DNA of 64,000 nt from positions 27,856-91,855 of the forward strand of contig JAQCNF010000044.1 in NCBI GenBank assembly GCA_028275165.1, given 5' to 3'. This document shows, piece by piece, positions 41,632 through 51,207 of the stretch. The DNA comes from Haloquadratum sp. Lineage in GTDB: Archaea; Halobacteriota; Halobacteria; Halobacteriales; Haloferacaceae. Numbering within the stretch: position 1 is the first letter of the stretch; every line of letters begins with the position of its first letter. A program made the translations under genes and the position numbers. The notes under the pieces were generated by a model. It ran no database searches and was not told the DNA's origin. It saw only the letters and a list, made by a program, of their open reading frames with translations.

Positions 41632-42999
41632 CTAAGATTCCACAGCCATGTTCTGTGTTTGATTGCTGTTGCTACCTGAGCGCTCGTCACCTTTTGTAAT
41701 CGACCCGTAGATCAGCGGTGGGAAAGATGGATTCACAGAGACAAGCACAACTGAGTTCCCATCAATCGCTGTTACTTGATATACACCGTCAGGGGCAATC
41801 GTCCACAGGAATCCATCTTCTCCTGTTTGACCGACCACAGTGCTTTGGCCATTTGGAGGTCCGACTGTGAGTTGTGCATTGACTGGTGCACCGGAGCTAT
41901 TACCCTGAAGATCCAATCTGACTGGACCACCAGGATATGTTGGGTGCGCCGTCAGTCTAAGCGAGTCTTTAAGCGCTGACGTTGACCGTCGAGTTGAGGT
42001 TGATGATAGCGGTCGGTACTGGACGGCACTGAAAACTCGCTCGCTTTCGCCATCAATGAGTGCACGGAGACGACCACGCTCATGTGTAATAGATATGCGT
42101 GCTAACGGACTATTAGCAGTCGTCTCATTATCTTGCTGAAGCGACGTGATCGTTGGATATACGTCGTCGGTGACATTGGTCGCCTCGGCGGGGCTAATTC
42201 CGGTGGCACTTCCAGCAGTTCGGAGGTTGCCTCTGTATGCCTCTCGAATATATGTCTCATCGGCAATCACACTGATTACAACGCTATTTGGGCCAGTTTG
42301 TACGAAGAATCGATCCGACTGTGTCCCGCCTGTGAGTACAGTCTTGATCCGCTCGCGGACAGGGCCACTAAGTGCTTGCAGCTCTAATTTCAGCGAAGTG
42401 AATCGCGACTGTGAGATACTGAATCCCTCGGTTGATTCAGCCATCTTTTCGAGTTGCTCAGTTCGATTCTTCAGCACACGTGCTTCGGCGTCGATTTTGC
42501 CCAACGAGGCGAGAAATTGTTTGGTTGTGATATTCTCGTCGTTATATGCTTTAATTCGCTGTCGATGCCGAGAGCGAAGTGATACAGCTCGCTGCTCTGT
42601 CTGGCTCAGTGCGGCCAGCAGTTGCTGCTGGCGCTCAGAAGTCGACGGAGCGGCTTCTATGTCATTCATTAATCGGTTTGATTGTACTCGTACGTCAATC
42701 AATTCAGTGGAGTAGGAGAGCCCATATCCAAGCTCAACATATCGTGTTTGCAGTGCACTCCGATTTACCTCAATAGGAGAGATGCCTAACATCGAGAGGA
42801 TTGGACCACTGCCTTCCTCTGAGAGCTGTCGAAAATTCGATTGCCCTGAGACACTGACGCGATCAGAGAGTTGACTCTCACCTGCTGATTGGTTCAACTG
42901 TGAGACAGATTTGTCATTTGCGAACGACGCGGCTGGCGCAGACCCAGCGATTGCAGATAACGTGATTATGACAACGAGAACTGTCAAGCCAGGTCGCAT
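41632..42999 (-). CDS. secreted haloarchaeal protein (DUF7096-like)
   Basis: A 455-residue protein with a signal peptide (MRPGLTVLVVIITLSAIAGSAPAASFA). The long middle part (about 100-220) is helical and rich in Arg/Gln/Glu, probably a coiled coil. The C-terminal third has a beta domain like a carboxypeptidase-regulatory or Ig repeat (GQTGEDGFLWTIAPDGVYQVTA). It faces the membrane protein at 43122 head to head across 122 nt, an arrangement I recall for this haloarchaeal pair. Function is unknown. Confidence 0.7.
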   Translation of the reverse strand: MRPGLTVLVVIITLSAIAGSAPAASFANDKSVSQLNQSAGESQLSDRVSVSGQSNFRQLSEEGSGPILSMLGISPIEVNRSALQTRYVELGYGLSYSTELIDVRVQSNRLMNDIEAAPSTSERQQQLLAALSQTEQRAVSLRSRHRQRIKAYNDENITTKQFLASLGKIDAEARVLKNRTEQLEKMAESTEGFSISQSRFTSLKLELQALSGPVRERIKTVLTGGTQSDRFFVQTGPNSVVISVIADETYIREAYRGNLRTAGSATGISPAEATNVTDDVYPTITSLQQDNETTANSPLARISITHERGRLRALIDGESERVFSAVQYRPLSSTSTRRSTSALKDSLRLTAHPTYPGGPVRLDLQGNSSGAPVNAQLTVGPPNGQSTVVGQTGEDGFLWTIAPDGVYQVTAIDGNSVVLVSVNPSFPPLIYGSITKGDERSGSNSNQTQNMAVES

Positions 43000-43121
43000 C
43001 TACCTACCGTATACGAGCACACAGTAAAAGTGCTATCATAATTTTTACCATCTGTTACACTGTGACTAACTGAGATGTCCGATAGAAAGGGTTTTGAACA
43101 TTCCATGTAGATTCGATTTAT

Positions 43122-44303
43122 ATGCGGTTTCTTGCGTTCATCTGTTTTTTATTCCTCCTGTCGACCGTTGCAGGTGCGGGTGGAGCGCATGCAGTCAATC
43201 CGCCTGCGGCTGGGTTCGACAGTGAGCTCTATCAGCAAATGCCGGCTGATGAGCAGACTAAACAGACAGTTGTCTCTATCTCAGTTCAGGATGATATGAG
43301 CGCTTTCTGGCAAGTAGAGGTTCTCTATCCATTGGAGTCGAACGCTGAAACTGCAGCGCTTCAAACCGTTGCGCGCCAGTATGAGGCTGGGCAGGCGAAC
43401 GTGGGCCCGCAAGTAGAGCTGTTTAGGACCTTACGACGTGTCGCGAGCGCACAAACGGGACGAGAGATGCAGATGAGCAATGTCAGTTATCGCGCGAATA
43501 TCAGCGATACACGAGCTCAATTTATCTTATCATTTCGATGGGCAGGCTTTGCCCAAAGTGGACCGAACGGAACGATGATCGTTGGTGATGTATTCGATCT
43601 CCCGACAGCGGAGTCTGACCGAGAACAGACTTGGTTGTCCATCGTTGGGCCAGATCAGCAAATTGTCATTCAACCACCAGAGCGGTATACTGTCAAAGAA
43701 ACAAGTATCGCAGTTCAGCAGCAACGAAACGCTATCGTGCTCGCAGAGCCGACTGATTTCATAGGCGATAATGCGTTGCGAATAACATATTCACCGGTTG
43801 AGGAGGAATCGGCTCCATTGAGTCAAACGGCACGCATTGCAGCAGTCTTTGCTGGCATCCTTGTCCTGCTTGTTGGCGGATGGCGGTTCTCACGAAGGCG
43901 AGGTGCATCGACAGAGAGTGGTAATAGTCGTAGTAATGACAATGGATCATCGGGAGCCGCCCAAGTGTCACAGACGTCATCTAAAGATGAGTCTCCGGAG
44001 GGGACATCAGATGAACCTGATGATCAGGATGTGGCATCTGACATCACTGACCCTGCACTGATATCAGATGAGGAGCGCGTCGAACAGTTATTATCACAGA
44101 ACGGAGGCCGAATGCGACAGGCAACAATCGTTGATGAGACAGGATGGTCAGATGCCAAGGTTTCACAGTTACTGTCCAGTATGGCAGCGTCAGACCGCAT
44201 AGATAAACTACGACTTGGTCGAGAGAATCTCATTTCGCTGCCGGAAACGGATGTCACAGAGAGCCAGCCCGATGACGCCAACCAGACACGCTCAGAAGGC
44301 TGA
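43122..44303 (+). CDS. membrane protein with cytoplasmic winged helix
   Basis: A 393-residue protein: signal peptide (residues 1-24), an extracellular domain of ~200 residues (DUF7345-like), one membrane helix (about 233-257, IAAVFAGILVLLVGGW) followed by RRR, an acidic Ser/Asp-rich linker, and a C-terminal winged helix (about 312-380, RMRQATIVDETGWSDAKVSQLLSSM; DUF7343-like). The layout suggests an outside-in sensor that binds DNA from the membrane. It ends 44 nt before idsA and is divergent from the DUF7096-like gene. Confidence 0.75.
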   Translation: MRFLAFICFLFLLSTVAGAGGAHAVNPPAAGFDSELYQQMPADEQTKQTVVSISVQDDMSAFWQVEVLYPLESNAETAALQTVARQYEAGQANVGPQVELFRTLRRVASAQTGREMQMSNVSYRANISDTRAQFILSFRWAGFAQSGPNGTMIVGDVFDLPTAESDREQTWLSIVGPDQQIVIQPPERYTVKETSIAVQQQRNAIVLAEPTDFIGDNALRITYSPVEEESAPLSQTARIAAVFAGILVLLVGGWRFSRRRGASTESGNSRSNDNGSSGAAQVSQTSSKDESPEGTSDEPDDQDVASDITDPALISDEERVEQLLSQNGGRMRQATIVDETGWSDAKVSQLLSSMAASDRIDKLRLGRENLISLPETDVTESQPDDANQTRSEG

Positions 44304-44315
44304 TTGATTCGGAAG

Positions 44316-44323
44316 CTTATTTG
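44316..44323 (+). promoter_or_regulatory. candidate TATA box for idsA
   Basis: CTTATTTG lies 25-32 nt upstream of the ATG at 44348, a leaderless arrangement. It makes idsA independent of the upstream membrane regulator and supports the choice of ATG 44348 over the in-frame ATG at 44321. Confidence 0.45.
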
Positions 44324-44347
44324 CTCGGCCATCCCGGTAATTGGACA

Positions 44348-45190
44348 ATGGATTACTTGGAGCGACGTGTTTCGATGGTTGAGGACCGGCTTGAATCGGT
44401 CATTTCTACCATCGAACCATCGACGCTCGCTGATGAGGTTGGCCACGTCGCGTTAGCTGGTGGCAAGCGCGTTCGGCCAGCTGTGACGATTCTTTCGTGT
44501 GAGGCATGTGGCGGCGAACCCAGTGCAGCGGTCGATTTTGCTGTTGCTGTTGAGTGCGTGCACAATGCTTCACTTGTTGTAGATGATATTATCGACCGGT
44601 CAGAAGTCAGGAGAGGAAGTAGGAGCGCATGGGCGAACTTTGGGTACGGACCAGCACTCATTACCTCAGATGGATTATTAGGTGAAGCTTTTGCACTGCT
44701 CTCGCAAAGTGAGCGTGCAACTGAAATTATCGCACAATCGATGGTTGAGTTGGGTGAGGGAGAAGCCGTTGAATTGGTTGCACAACCAACAACCGAGTCT
44801 GAGTATATCGAGTTAGCACGACGAAAGACCGGCGCATTATTTAGGGCTGCAGCGGAAGTCGGAGCTGTCGCAGCAGATGCTGACCCATTTACCGTTGACT
44901 CATTCGGTGAGTATGCCGAGCGCGTTGGGATTGCATTCCAGATTCGTGACGATGTGTTGGACACGACAGGTTCGACCGCAGAGCTCGGTAAACCAGCAGG
45001 ACAGGATGCAGCGATGAACCGTCCCTCGCTCGTGCAAATTACTGAACTGTCCGAGCAGGAGGCAAACAATCGTGCAGAAAAACAGGCTGAACAAGCACTG
45101 AATGCACTTGCTGCGGCAGGCGTTCGCGAGAGCCAGTCGTTGGGATATCTCAAGGATCTGGCAGAATTTGTCGTCGTTCGAGAACAGTAA
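44348..45190 (+). CDS. idsA: polyprenyl (geranylgeranyl) diphosphate synthase
   Basis: Trans-prenyltransferase that extends C5 units to the isoprenoid chains of archaeal lipids. The 280-residue protein has GGKRVRP (38-44), the first Asp-rich motif DDIIDRSEVRRG (79-90) and the second DDVLD in QIRDDVLDTTG. It is somewhat shorter than many IdsA proteins (usually 330-350), so it may be a paralogue with a different chain length. It has its own TATA-like box. Confidence 0.9.
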   Translation: MDYLERRVSMVEDRLESVISTIEPSTLADEVGHVALAGGKRVRPAVTILSCEACGGEPSAAVDFAVAVECVHNASLVVDDIIDRSEVRRGSRSAWANFGYGPALITSDGLLGEAFALLSQSERATEIIAQSMVELGEGEAVELVAQPTTESEYIELARRKTGALFRAAAEVGAVAADADPFTVDSFGEYAERVGIAFQIRDDVLDTTGSTAELGKPAGQDAAMNRPSLVQITELSEQEANNRAEKQAEQALNALAAAGVRESQSLGYLKDLAEFVVVREQ

Positions 45191-45236
45191 TCGATGGCTG
45201 TCATGAACATCTGAACTGTGATCTATATCTGTCTGT

Positions 45237-46364
45237 TCAGTTGCCCGTTGTATCAGGACCTGTCGGGAATCGCGATTCTGCGACCGCAAATAGGAGAGTA
45301 CTGATCACACCAAGGAGTGTACCTGTTGTCAGCCCAACAGCCATATCTGTCAACGAGAGTGAATTGACATTGAGAACTCCTGGAGGAAGAAAGAATCCAG
45401 TGACTGCATAGAGCACCACCGCGATTGCTATCACATAAAATGGTGCGTTAAGATATCGCCAACGGAACTCCTGCGAGAGATACTCATCGGTCACCTGCCC
45501 CAAGCTTGAGGTGACCCCTGCAGCCGCGAACCACTGCACTGCTCCTTGAATAAACGCTGCAGAGAGGATAATCAGCGAACTCTCACTCATAGCCCTGTGA
45601 GTCGCTTCAGCCACCGCCAGTCCTCGGAACCCTCCGACAACTAACAGTGCCATCGCAGCTACATATGTGATCAGTGTAACCCGACCCTCGTATAAGAGAC
45701 CTCGAAGGCGGTCGGCAGAGCGGTCGATTGCCCCCTCAAGTCCCAGACCACGCGATAATGTGTAGAGTCCAAGTAGCGCAGAGAGAATACCAAGGACAGC
45801 TGCACCGGGGATGTTGAACAACGTCGCAACAGTCGCGAACGGATAAATCAATAGCAGAATTCCCAGAGGCACAAGGATGGTTCCACGGGTTTCCGGGTCC
45901 GCCAAAACCTGCTTCATTGTGTAGTAGATGGATTCAAGATCCTGTGCTTGTCTGACAACAACACGCCGGACACTGTCAATCGGAACGCGGGATCGTATAA
46001 TGGGGAGGACCGATTCGTCCTGTGCACCGTCGCTAATGACGATAGCACTCACATTCTCTCCTGTTGAGAGTGCTGCAAGCACACGGTCTACTTCTTTCCC
46101 AAGTGCTCGATTCGCTTGCACGTCACCACTACCAGTTCCGGTGACTGCTGCAACGGTTATTTCCTCGGTGACGGTGCTGTCAGTAGCGAGTGCATCGCGC
46201 TCGTGAATTCCTTGAAATAGTACGTTCACATCGGAGTCTTCAGGATCAACAGTTGCGAGTTCGACGGCCGCATTCTCGACAGTCTCGCGACCAACAACGG
46301 GAGTTTTTATCGCTGTCTTCCGGCCAAGGTCGTTATCCAAGTCGACACACAGGACCAGAAGCAT
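45237..46364 (-). CDS. DUF373 family membrane protein
   Basis: A 375-residue archaeal protein. The first ~160 residues are cytoplasmic and begin LLVLCVDLDNDLGRKTAIKTP, a family signature with conserved aspartates. The rest contains about six membrane helices (TILVPLGILLLIYPFATVATLF and following). The soluble part looks like a nucleotide- or metal-binding domain (VSAIVISDGAQDE). DUF373 proteins are widespread in archaea, with no known function. It converges with idsA. Confidence 0.88.
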   Translation of the reverse strand: MLLVLCVDLDNDLGRKTAIKTPVVGRETVENAAVELATVDPEDSDVNVLFQGIHERDALATDSTVTEEITVAAVTGTGSGDVQANRALGKEVDRVLAALSTGENVSAIVISDGAQDESVLPIIRSRVPIDSVRRVVVRQAQDLESIYYTMKQVLADPETRGTILVPLGILLLIYPFATVATLFNIPGAAVLGILSALLGLYTLSRGLGLEGAIDRSADRLRGLLYEGRVTLITYVAAMALLVVGGFRGLAVAEATHRAMSESSLIILSAAFIQGAVQWFAAAGVTSSLGQVTDEYLSQEFRWRYLNAPFYVIAIAVVLYAVTGFFLPPGVLNVNSLSLTDMAVGLTTGTLLGVISTLLFAVAESRFPTGPDTTGN

Positions 46365-46483
46365 TATTCGTATCTACACGAGCGTGTTATATCTGTTTTC
46401 GGGATATGGCTAATGGATAATCACCGAACGCATATGTCCGAGTAGGACGGCTTTTAATCCTCTACAATATAAATTTATTATCG

Positions 46484-47479
46484 ATGATTTCGGAGGGGTG
46501 TGAACAGTGTGCTAAGGGTGGCAAGATGGTTCTATTCGTCTACGGGTACTGTGACCAGCGTGATTGCTTTTATTGCCCTCTTGGAGAGAACCGGAAGAAC
46601 GTCACCGACGTATATGCCAACGAGCGACAGGTCGAATCAGATGAGGACATCATTGCCGAGGCAAAGCGGATGAGTGCCCTCGGAACCTCAATCACTGGTG
46701 GAGAACCGCAAGAGGCGATGAAAAAAACCTGCCGCTACCTCTCGTTATTAAAGACAGAGTTTGGATCAGATCATCATACTCACTTATACACTGGTATTAC
46801 CGGTGGAAGAGAGAATATGCGGAGGTTGTCCGAGGCTGGGCTGGACGAGATCCGGTTCCATCCACCGTACGAACAGTGGGGGGAGTTACACGGGACCGCG
46901 TGGGAGGATATCTTGTATATCGCTCGTGAAGAAGGGCTCACCCCCGCATTTGAGATACCTGGTATCCGGCCTGAAACTGAGTTTCTGGAATTTCTCGATG
47001 AAGGGGCCGCAGATTTCTGTAATATTAACGAGTTCGAGATGTCGGATGGCAACTACCGGCGAATGCAAGAACAGGGATATGAACTCCAAGATGGACACAT
47101 GTCTGCAGTGAAGGGGTCACGTGAGGCAATTCTCGCCGAAATGGGCAGTCACGAGAAGACGTATTTCTGCACGTCAGTTTTCAAAGATGCTGCTCAGCAC
47201 CGGAATCGACTCAAACGGATGGCAGAGAATATTCGTCGACCATTCGATGAAGTAACTGATGATGGGACGATTGTGTATGGAAAAACCCAGACGACTGTTG
47301 ATCGACTTCAGAGCTTAGGTGTCCCTCGAGAATTCTTCACTGAGAAATCTGAGCATGTTGAAGTCGCGTGGTGGTTGCTCGAGGAGATGATAGAATCAGG
47401 CGACCTCGATAAGGGAGAAATCGTTGAGCAGTATCCAACAGTCGACGGAACTGTAGTTGAGCGGACACCGTTAGCGTAA
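46484..47479 (+). CDS. radical SAM protein (COG2108-like)
   Basis: A 331-residue radical SAM enzyme. The cluster motif is CDQRDCFYC (Cys23, Cys28, Cys31), i.e. CX4CX2C rather than the usual CX3CX2C. It is followed by SITGGEP, the SAM-binding GGE motif. An N-terminal CEQC (6-9) may bind a further metal. The family is conserved in archaea, but its reaction is unknown to me. A TRAM-domain gene follows 61 nt downstream on the same strand, which hints at an RNA link. Confidence 0.85.
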   Translation: MISEGCEQCAKGGKMVLFVYGYCDQRDCFYCPLGENRKNVTDVYANERQVESDEDIIAEAKRMSALGTSITGGEPQEAMKKTCRYLSLLKTEFGSDHHTHLYTGITGGRENMRRLSEAGLDEIRFHPPYEQWGELHGTAWEDILYIAREEGLTPAFEIPGIRPETEFLEFLDEGAADFCNINEFEMSDGNYRRMQEQGYELQDGHMSAVKGSREAILAEMGSHEKTYFCTSVFKDAAQHRNRLKRMAENIRRPFDEVTDDGTIVYGKTQTTVDRLQSLGVPREFFTEKSEHVEVAWWLLEEMIESGDLDKGEIVEQYPTVDGTVVERTPLA

Positions 47480-47540
47480 CCTGCAGTAGTATGATTGTCC
47501 GCTCGAAACCTATTAGATGGACGGTAAGTAATGACAATAC

Positions 47541-48005
47541 ATGTCAGAGTGCCCGCTCGCAGATGACTGTCCGCGGTATTCCGAGCGCATCGATGGAATG
47601 GGGTGTCAATATTACGGCGACCGCGGTGGCGCTGAGTGGTGCAACAGTTATGACCAACCGATTCAAGATCTGAAAGCTCAGCCAGTCAAGCCTGGCGAAG
47701 AAGTGGTTGTTACCGTCGATGATATTCATGAGAGTGGTGCTGGTGTCGGGCGGACCGAAGAAGGATTTATCATACTGATCGATGGGCTATTACCAGAAGC
47801 GCGTGCAACGGTACGAGTCGATCGTGTTAAGTCAAACCACGCGACCGCCAAGAAGGTGATTGAACAACTTCCGATGGAAAGCGAGGAGGGAAATGAAACG
47901 AAGGCACCTCAAGAAAATGATACCGGCGCCGAGACGGATAACACAAGTAGTGGAACCGATAGCCCAACAGCACTGGGAAGTCGAGACAACTTCTGGGGAA
48001 GTTAA
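47541..48005 (+). CDS. TRAM-domain protein with Cys-rich N-terminus
   Basis: A 154-residue protein. The first ~40 residues have cysteines at positions 4, 10, 22 and 34 (MSECPLADDC...), which could bind zinc. A TRAM domain follows (about 47-108, GEEVVVTVDDIHESGAGVGRTEEGFIILIDG), an OB-like RNA-binding fold found in tRNA-modifying enzymes and archaeal RNA chaperones. The tail is acidic and low in complexity. It follows the radical SAM gene. Role in RNA metabolism is inferred. Confidence 0.85.
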   Translation: MSECPLADDCPRYSERIDGMGCQYYGDRGGAEWCNSYDQPIQDLKAQPVKPGEEVVVTVDDIHESGAGVGRTEEGFIILIDGLLPEARATVRVDRVKSNHATAKKVIEQLPMESEEGNETKAPQENDTGAETDNTSSGTDSPTALGSRDNFWGS

Positions 48006-48800
48006 TTTGAGGTAACTCTGGAGAAATGTTGCACCTATCGATACAGTGAAATGTCAAACGTATTTTTGCAAGAAGAATAAATTGAGTAGTTAGTCTGTCC
48101 GGCTGCCTCGAAGAAGCGGGAGAACCGCGTCACTCAATTATACATTTTAGCTGCGACTGCACTGTGGACTCCCCCGCGCTCGGGGCTCTGGCTTGATGAG
48201 AGCTTGCTGCTTCTGTGTCAGAGTGTCCGAGAACAACTGAGCGGTTTTAGACTACAGGCGATTTCGACAGGTAGTTTCAACTCGGAGCCAGAGTCGGACA
48301 CTCCTTTGTTAAACACTTGAGACCGACGCGCTTGAACACCGCCGGAGACGTGGTGAGCGTCGTCCCACATCTCCGGGAGGGAGGAAAGGAAGGGAACGGC
48401 AGTACAGTGGAAGCAAAACGATGACACTGCTGTATCCCATCCCATCCCATCCCATCCCATCCCATCCCTTCCATTCCCCTTTCGCTCCTTGAGGAGACCC
48501 TGAAAAATAGCTAATACATCGTGCTCAAACAAATCTCAAAGTACCAAACCCATATGGAAAAACGGATCAGGTTGAAACCACAAGACGACCTCTACGAACG
48601 GGCGAAGGGTATTCCGTTGAGGACGGCGTACGACTGATGTTTATTTACGCCAATCTCGTGAACGGGCCTGAAGCTACGTGATTTTGAGAGTCGGAGATTG
48701 TCGTCATCACGGCGCAGATTTCTGTCTGAGCTGCAATAATTGTTCTGCCTGTAGAGGCCCCAGCGTTCGTTCTGGGTGAAGATGCCACCAATAATGAATG
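48006..48800. other. gap with pentanucleotide repeat
   Basis: About 800 nt with no supported gene. It holds a TCCCA tandem repeat at 48435. A minus-strand frame at 48218-48532 reads through it (GWDGM repeats) but shows no family. At 48712 there is another GTCATCACGGCG...GATTTC sequence, weakly like the dispersed repeats. The rest looks like eroded element DNA. Confidence 0.45.
48435..48468. repeat. TCCCA tandem repeat
   Basis: Six perfect TCCCA units followed by TCCC. On the minus strand it reads (TGGGA)n, giving seven GGG runs separated by two bases, a strong G-quadruplex pattern. It lies in non-coding DNA between the TRAM gene and the sugar nucleotidyltransferase gene. Confidence 0.95.
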
Positions 48801-49838
48801 TCACTCAAAATCCAGTTGCTTGACAAGTTGCTTGACATCCTGGGCCCGATCTTTTGACACGACCAACACCCGATTATCCCACGAAACGACCACAAGGTCA
48901 GAGACACCAATAAGCGACACGTGTGCGCCGTCGCTGGCAATGATATTTTTGTCTGCGTCTATCGTCTCAATAGATGCCTGCCCAACAGTGGTTGTCCCTT
49001 CGTCGTCAGCATCATCGAGTCGGTCAAAGGCATCCCAGGCGCCAATATCATCCCAATCAAATGAGACTGGCAGAACCGCGGTGTCCGATGCCGACTCGAA
49101 CAGTGCGTAATCAACACTGACCGCATCAGTCGCTGTGTAGGCCCGTTCGATCGTGTCTACATCATCAGCTAAAACGGCGTTTGCGAGTGAGTGTAACGAG
49201 GAGTCTTCAGCCGCTGATAGGAGCGATGTTGGACGGAACGCGAACATACCAGCATTCCAGAGATATCCAGCATCCACGTAGGACTGGGCAGTTTCTGCGT
49301 CTGGCTTTTCATGAAATGTTTCAATTGGATGCCACATTGGGTCACGACGAGCATTCTGCGTATCAGGCGCAATGTATCCATATCCTGTCTCTGGACGGGT
49401 CGGTTCGATCCCAAATGTAACGAGCCGATTTGTCGAGGCTGCGACTCGGTGTGCTTCCTTGCATGCAGTGGTGAACCCCTCGCCAACGACGTGGTCGCTT
49501 GGGAGCACCAGCATAATCGCCTCTTCATACCGATTGTTAATATCACCGGCAGCATACACAATAGCTGGTCCCGTATCGCGTGCGGCCGGTTCAGTCAATA
49601 TCCGTGCATTATCAGTGAGTGGAGCAATGACCTCGACAAGTGCTGGTTGGGTTAGCACGACGACTTCATCAGCGACCGCCTGAGCGCGTGAAAGTGTCTG
49701 AGAGAGGAGAGGTTCAGAACCAGCCAGAGGGAGCACCTGCTTAGGCCGAGTCGGACGGCTAGCTGGATAGAGCCGCGTTCCGGTCCCCCCAGCTAACACA
49801 ACTGCTACGGTCGGGGTGTCCCTAACTGACGCTACCAT
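48801..49838 (-). CDS. mannose-1-phosphate guanylyltransferase-like enzyme
   Basis: A 345-residue nucleotidyltransferase with the signature VVLAGGTGTRLYPASRPTRPKQVLPL and the PAARDTGPAIVYAA segment of the ManC/GMP class. Those enzymes make GDP-mannose for glycoprotein and surface-sugar synthesis. It lacks the fused isomerase domain of bacterial ManC. The C-terminal DKNIIASDGAHVSLIGVSDLVVV segment is typical. It overlaps the DUF7091 gene by 7 nt and may be cotranscribed. Sugar specificity (mannose versus glucose) is inferred from overall likeness. Confidence 0.87.
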   Translation of the reverse strand: MVASVRDTPTVAVVLAGGTGTRLYPASRPTRPKQVLPLAGSEPLLSQTLSRAQAVADEVVVLTQPALVEVIAPLTDNARILTEPAARDTGPAIVYAAGDINNRYEEAIMLVLPSDHVVGEGFTTACKEAHRVAASTNRLVTFGIEPTRPETGYGYIAPDTQNARRDPMWHPIETFHEKPDAETAQSYVDAGYLWNAGMFAFRPTSLLSAAEDSSLHSLANAVLADDVDTIERAYTATDAVSVDYALFESASDTAVLPVSFDWDDIGAWDAFDRLDDADDEGTTTVGQASIETIDADKNIIASDGAHVSLIGVSDLVVVSWDNRVLVVSKDRAQDVKQLVKQLDFE

Positions 49839-50119
49839 GTTTCGATGATTCCCTCGGTGATATCTCGCCGGCAGCTCTCACAATCGGGGTGCTCAGATTC
49901 GAAGCACTCAGGACGGCCCTCTGAATCAATCCCGGTGGCTCGTTTCTCTGCGTATCGACGACATACCACTCGGTATTTATTCTCTTCATCTTGCGGAAGT
50001 GTGGCGGGCGGGCTGGCGGTCTCATATTTCGCTGTCTCGTACGCATGCTTTGCCTGTTCAACCTGTCGGCCAGCAGACCGAAACTGTCGACGTATGTACT
50101 GCATCAACCGCTCGTCCAT
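49832..50119 (-). CDS. DUF7091-like small zinc protein
   Basis: A 95-residue haloarchaeal protein, helical at the N-terminus (MQYIRRQFRSAGRQVEQAKHAYETAK). A C-terminal part has the conserved VCRRYAEKRA and a CX(8)CX(2)C cluster (CFESEHPDCESC) that may bind zinc. I start at the second Met (MDERLMQY). Its 3' end overlaps the start of the sugar nucleotidyltransferase gene. Function is unknown. Confidence 0.75.
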   Translation of the reverse strand: MDERLMQYIRRQFRSAGRQVEQAKHAYETAKYETASPPATLPQDEENKYRVVCRRYAEKRATGIDSEGRPECFESEHPDCESCRRDITEGIIETW

Positions 50120-50276
50120 TATATTGACTGTAGAATCCAAGTTACAAGAATGACTGGTTGCTATCTATCGATCAGGATCAGCTTCACTTTCACTTCGGCG
50201 CCCACAGTTTATTATTGATTGGGAACCAACATCCGTACGTCTCCCAGAGCAAAACACCGCGGAGACGAGTGAAACC

Positions 50277-51206
50277 ATGTCAGACCTGCAAACACACGCT
50301 GCAGCTATTACTGCACAGTTCTCTGAGCATTTAGAGATTGACGAACAAGATGTCAAAGAGAGACTTGAGACTGTCGTTGATGAGTATCGTATTCCCCCGG
50401 AGGAAGCCCGCCGGACTGTTCGAAACCAGTATTTGGAGGAGGCCGACCTCGATGATGATGCGGTTACCACATCGGGAAATGAAATGGTCGGTGTTGGGAC
50501 GATTGAAACTGATGAAAGCTGGATTGACGTGACAGCAAAAGTCGTTGAACTATGGGAACCGCAAAGCGAGGCAATTGCCCAAGTTGGTCTTCTTGGTGAT
50601 GAGTCAGGCCGCACAAAGTTCGTTTCCTTCGAAACCTCTGATCTACCTGCAATCGATGAAGGTGAAGTATATCGATTTGAGAATGTTGTCACTGACGAAT
50701 ATCAGGGGAACTACTCAGTGAAATTAAACCGCACAACGGATATTGAGCGTCTGGATGAGAGCATCGAAGTGGGAGATGATACAACGACAGTTCAAGGTGC
50801 ATTAGTCGATATTCAGTCGGGAAGTGGTCTCATCAAACGATGCCCAGAGGATGACTGCACTCGAGTGCTACAGAATGGGCGATGCTCAGAGCATGGAAGC
50901 GTTGACGGTGAGTTTGACCTGCGAATCAAAGCAGTGCTCGATAATGGTGAAACAATCACCGAAGTAATCTGTAATCGAGAGCGGACAGAAGAGCTGACCG
51001 GCATCACACTCAAAAAAGCTAAACAGATGGCTAAGGACGCCCTTGATACGACTGTCGTTGCCGAAGAAATGAGCGAGGAACTGCTTGGGTCATACTATGC
51101 GGTGTCGGGGCCAGAATTGGGACGATATGTCCTTGCAGACTCAATTGAACCTCTCGGTGAACCAACCGAGACTGAATCAGTTTTAATCGAAGCGAGGTCG
51201 ATTTAA
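50277..51206 (+). CDS. rpa3: replication protein A (single-stranded DNA binding)
   Basis: A 309-residue RPA. An N-terminal helical region (~1-60) precedes an OB fold (about 75-155, WIDVTAKVVELWEPQ). A zinc finger follows at 189-206 (CPEDDC, CSEH), then a second OB-like domain. The short length and the following COG3390 gene match the Rpa3-Rpap3 pair of Haloferax rather than the longer Rpa1. It protects single-stranded DNA in replication and repair. The next gene starts 1 nt after its stop. Confidence 0.88.
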   Translation: MSDLQTHAAAITAQFSEHLEIDEQDVKERLETVVDEYRIPPEEARRTVRNQYLEEADLDDDAVTTSGNEMVGVGTIETDESWIDVTAKVVELWEPQSEAIAQVGLLGDESGRTKFVSFETSDLPAIDEGEVYRFENVVTDEYQGNYSVKLNRTTDIERLDESIEVGDDTTTVQGALVDIQSGSGLIKRCPEDDCTRVLQNGRCSEHGSVDGEFDLRIKAVLDNGETITEVICNRERTEELTGITLKKAKQMAKDALDTTVVAEEMSEELLGSYYAVSGPELGRYVLADSIEPLGEPTETESVLIEARSI

Positions 51207-51207
51207 A

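Noticed and set aside
44353..45210. A 285-codon minus-strand frame opposite idsA
   Set aside because: Antisense shadow of idsA: Ala/Ser-rich, with no domain and no start context.
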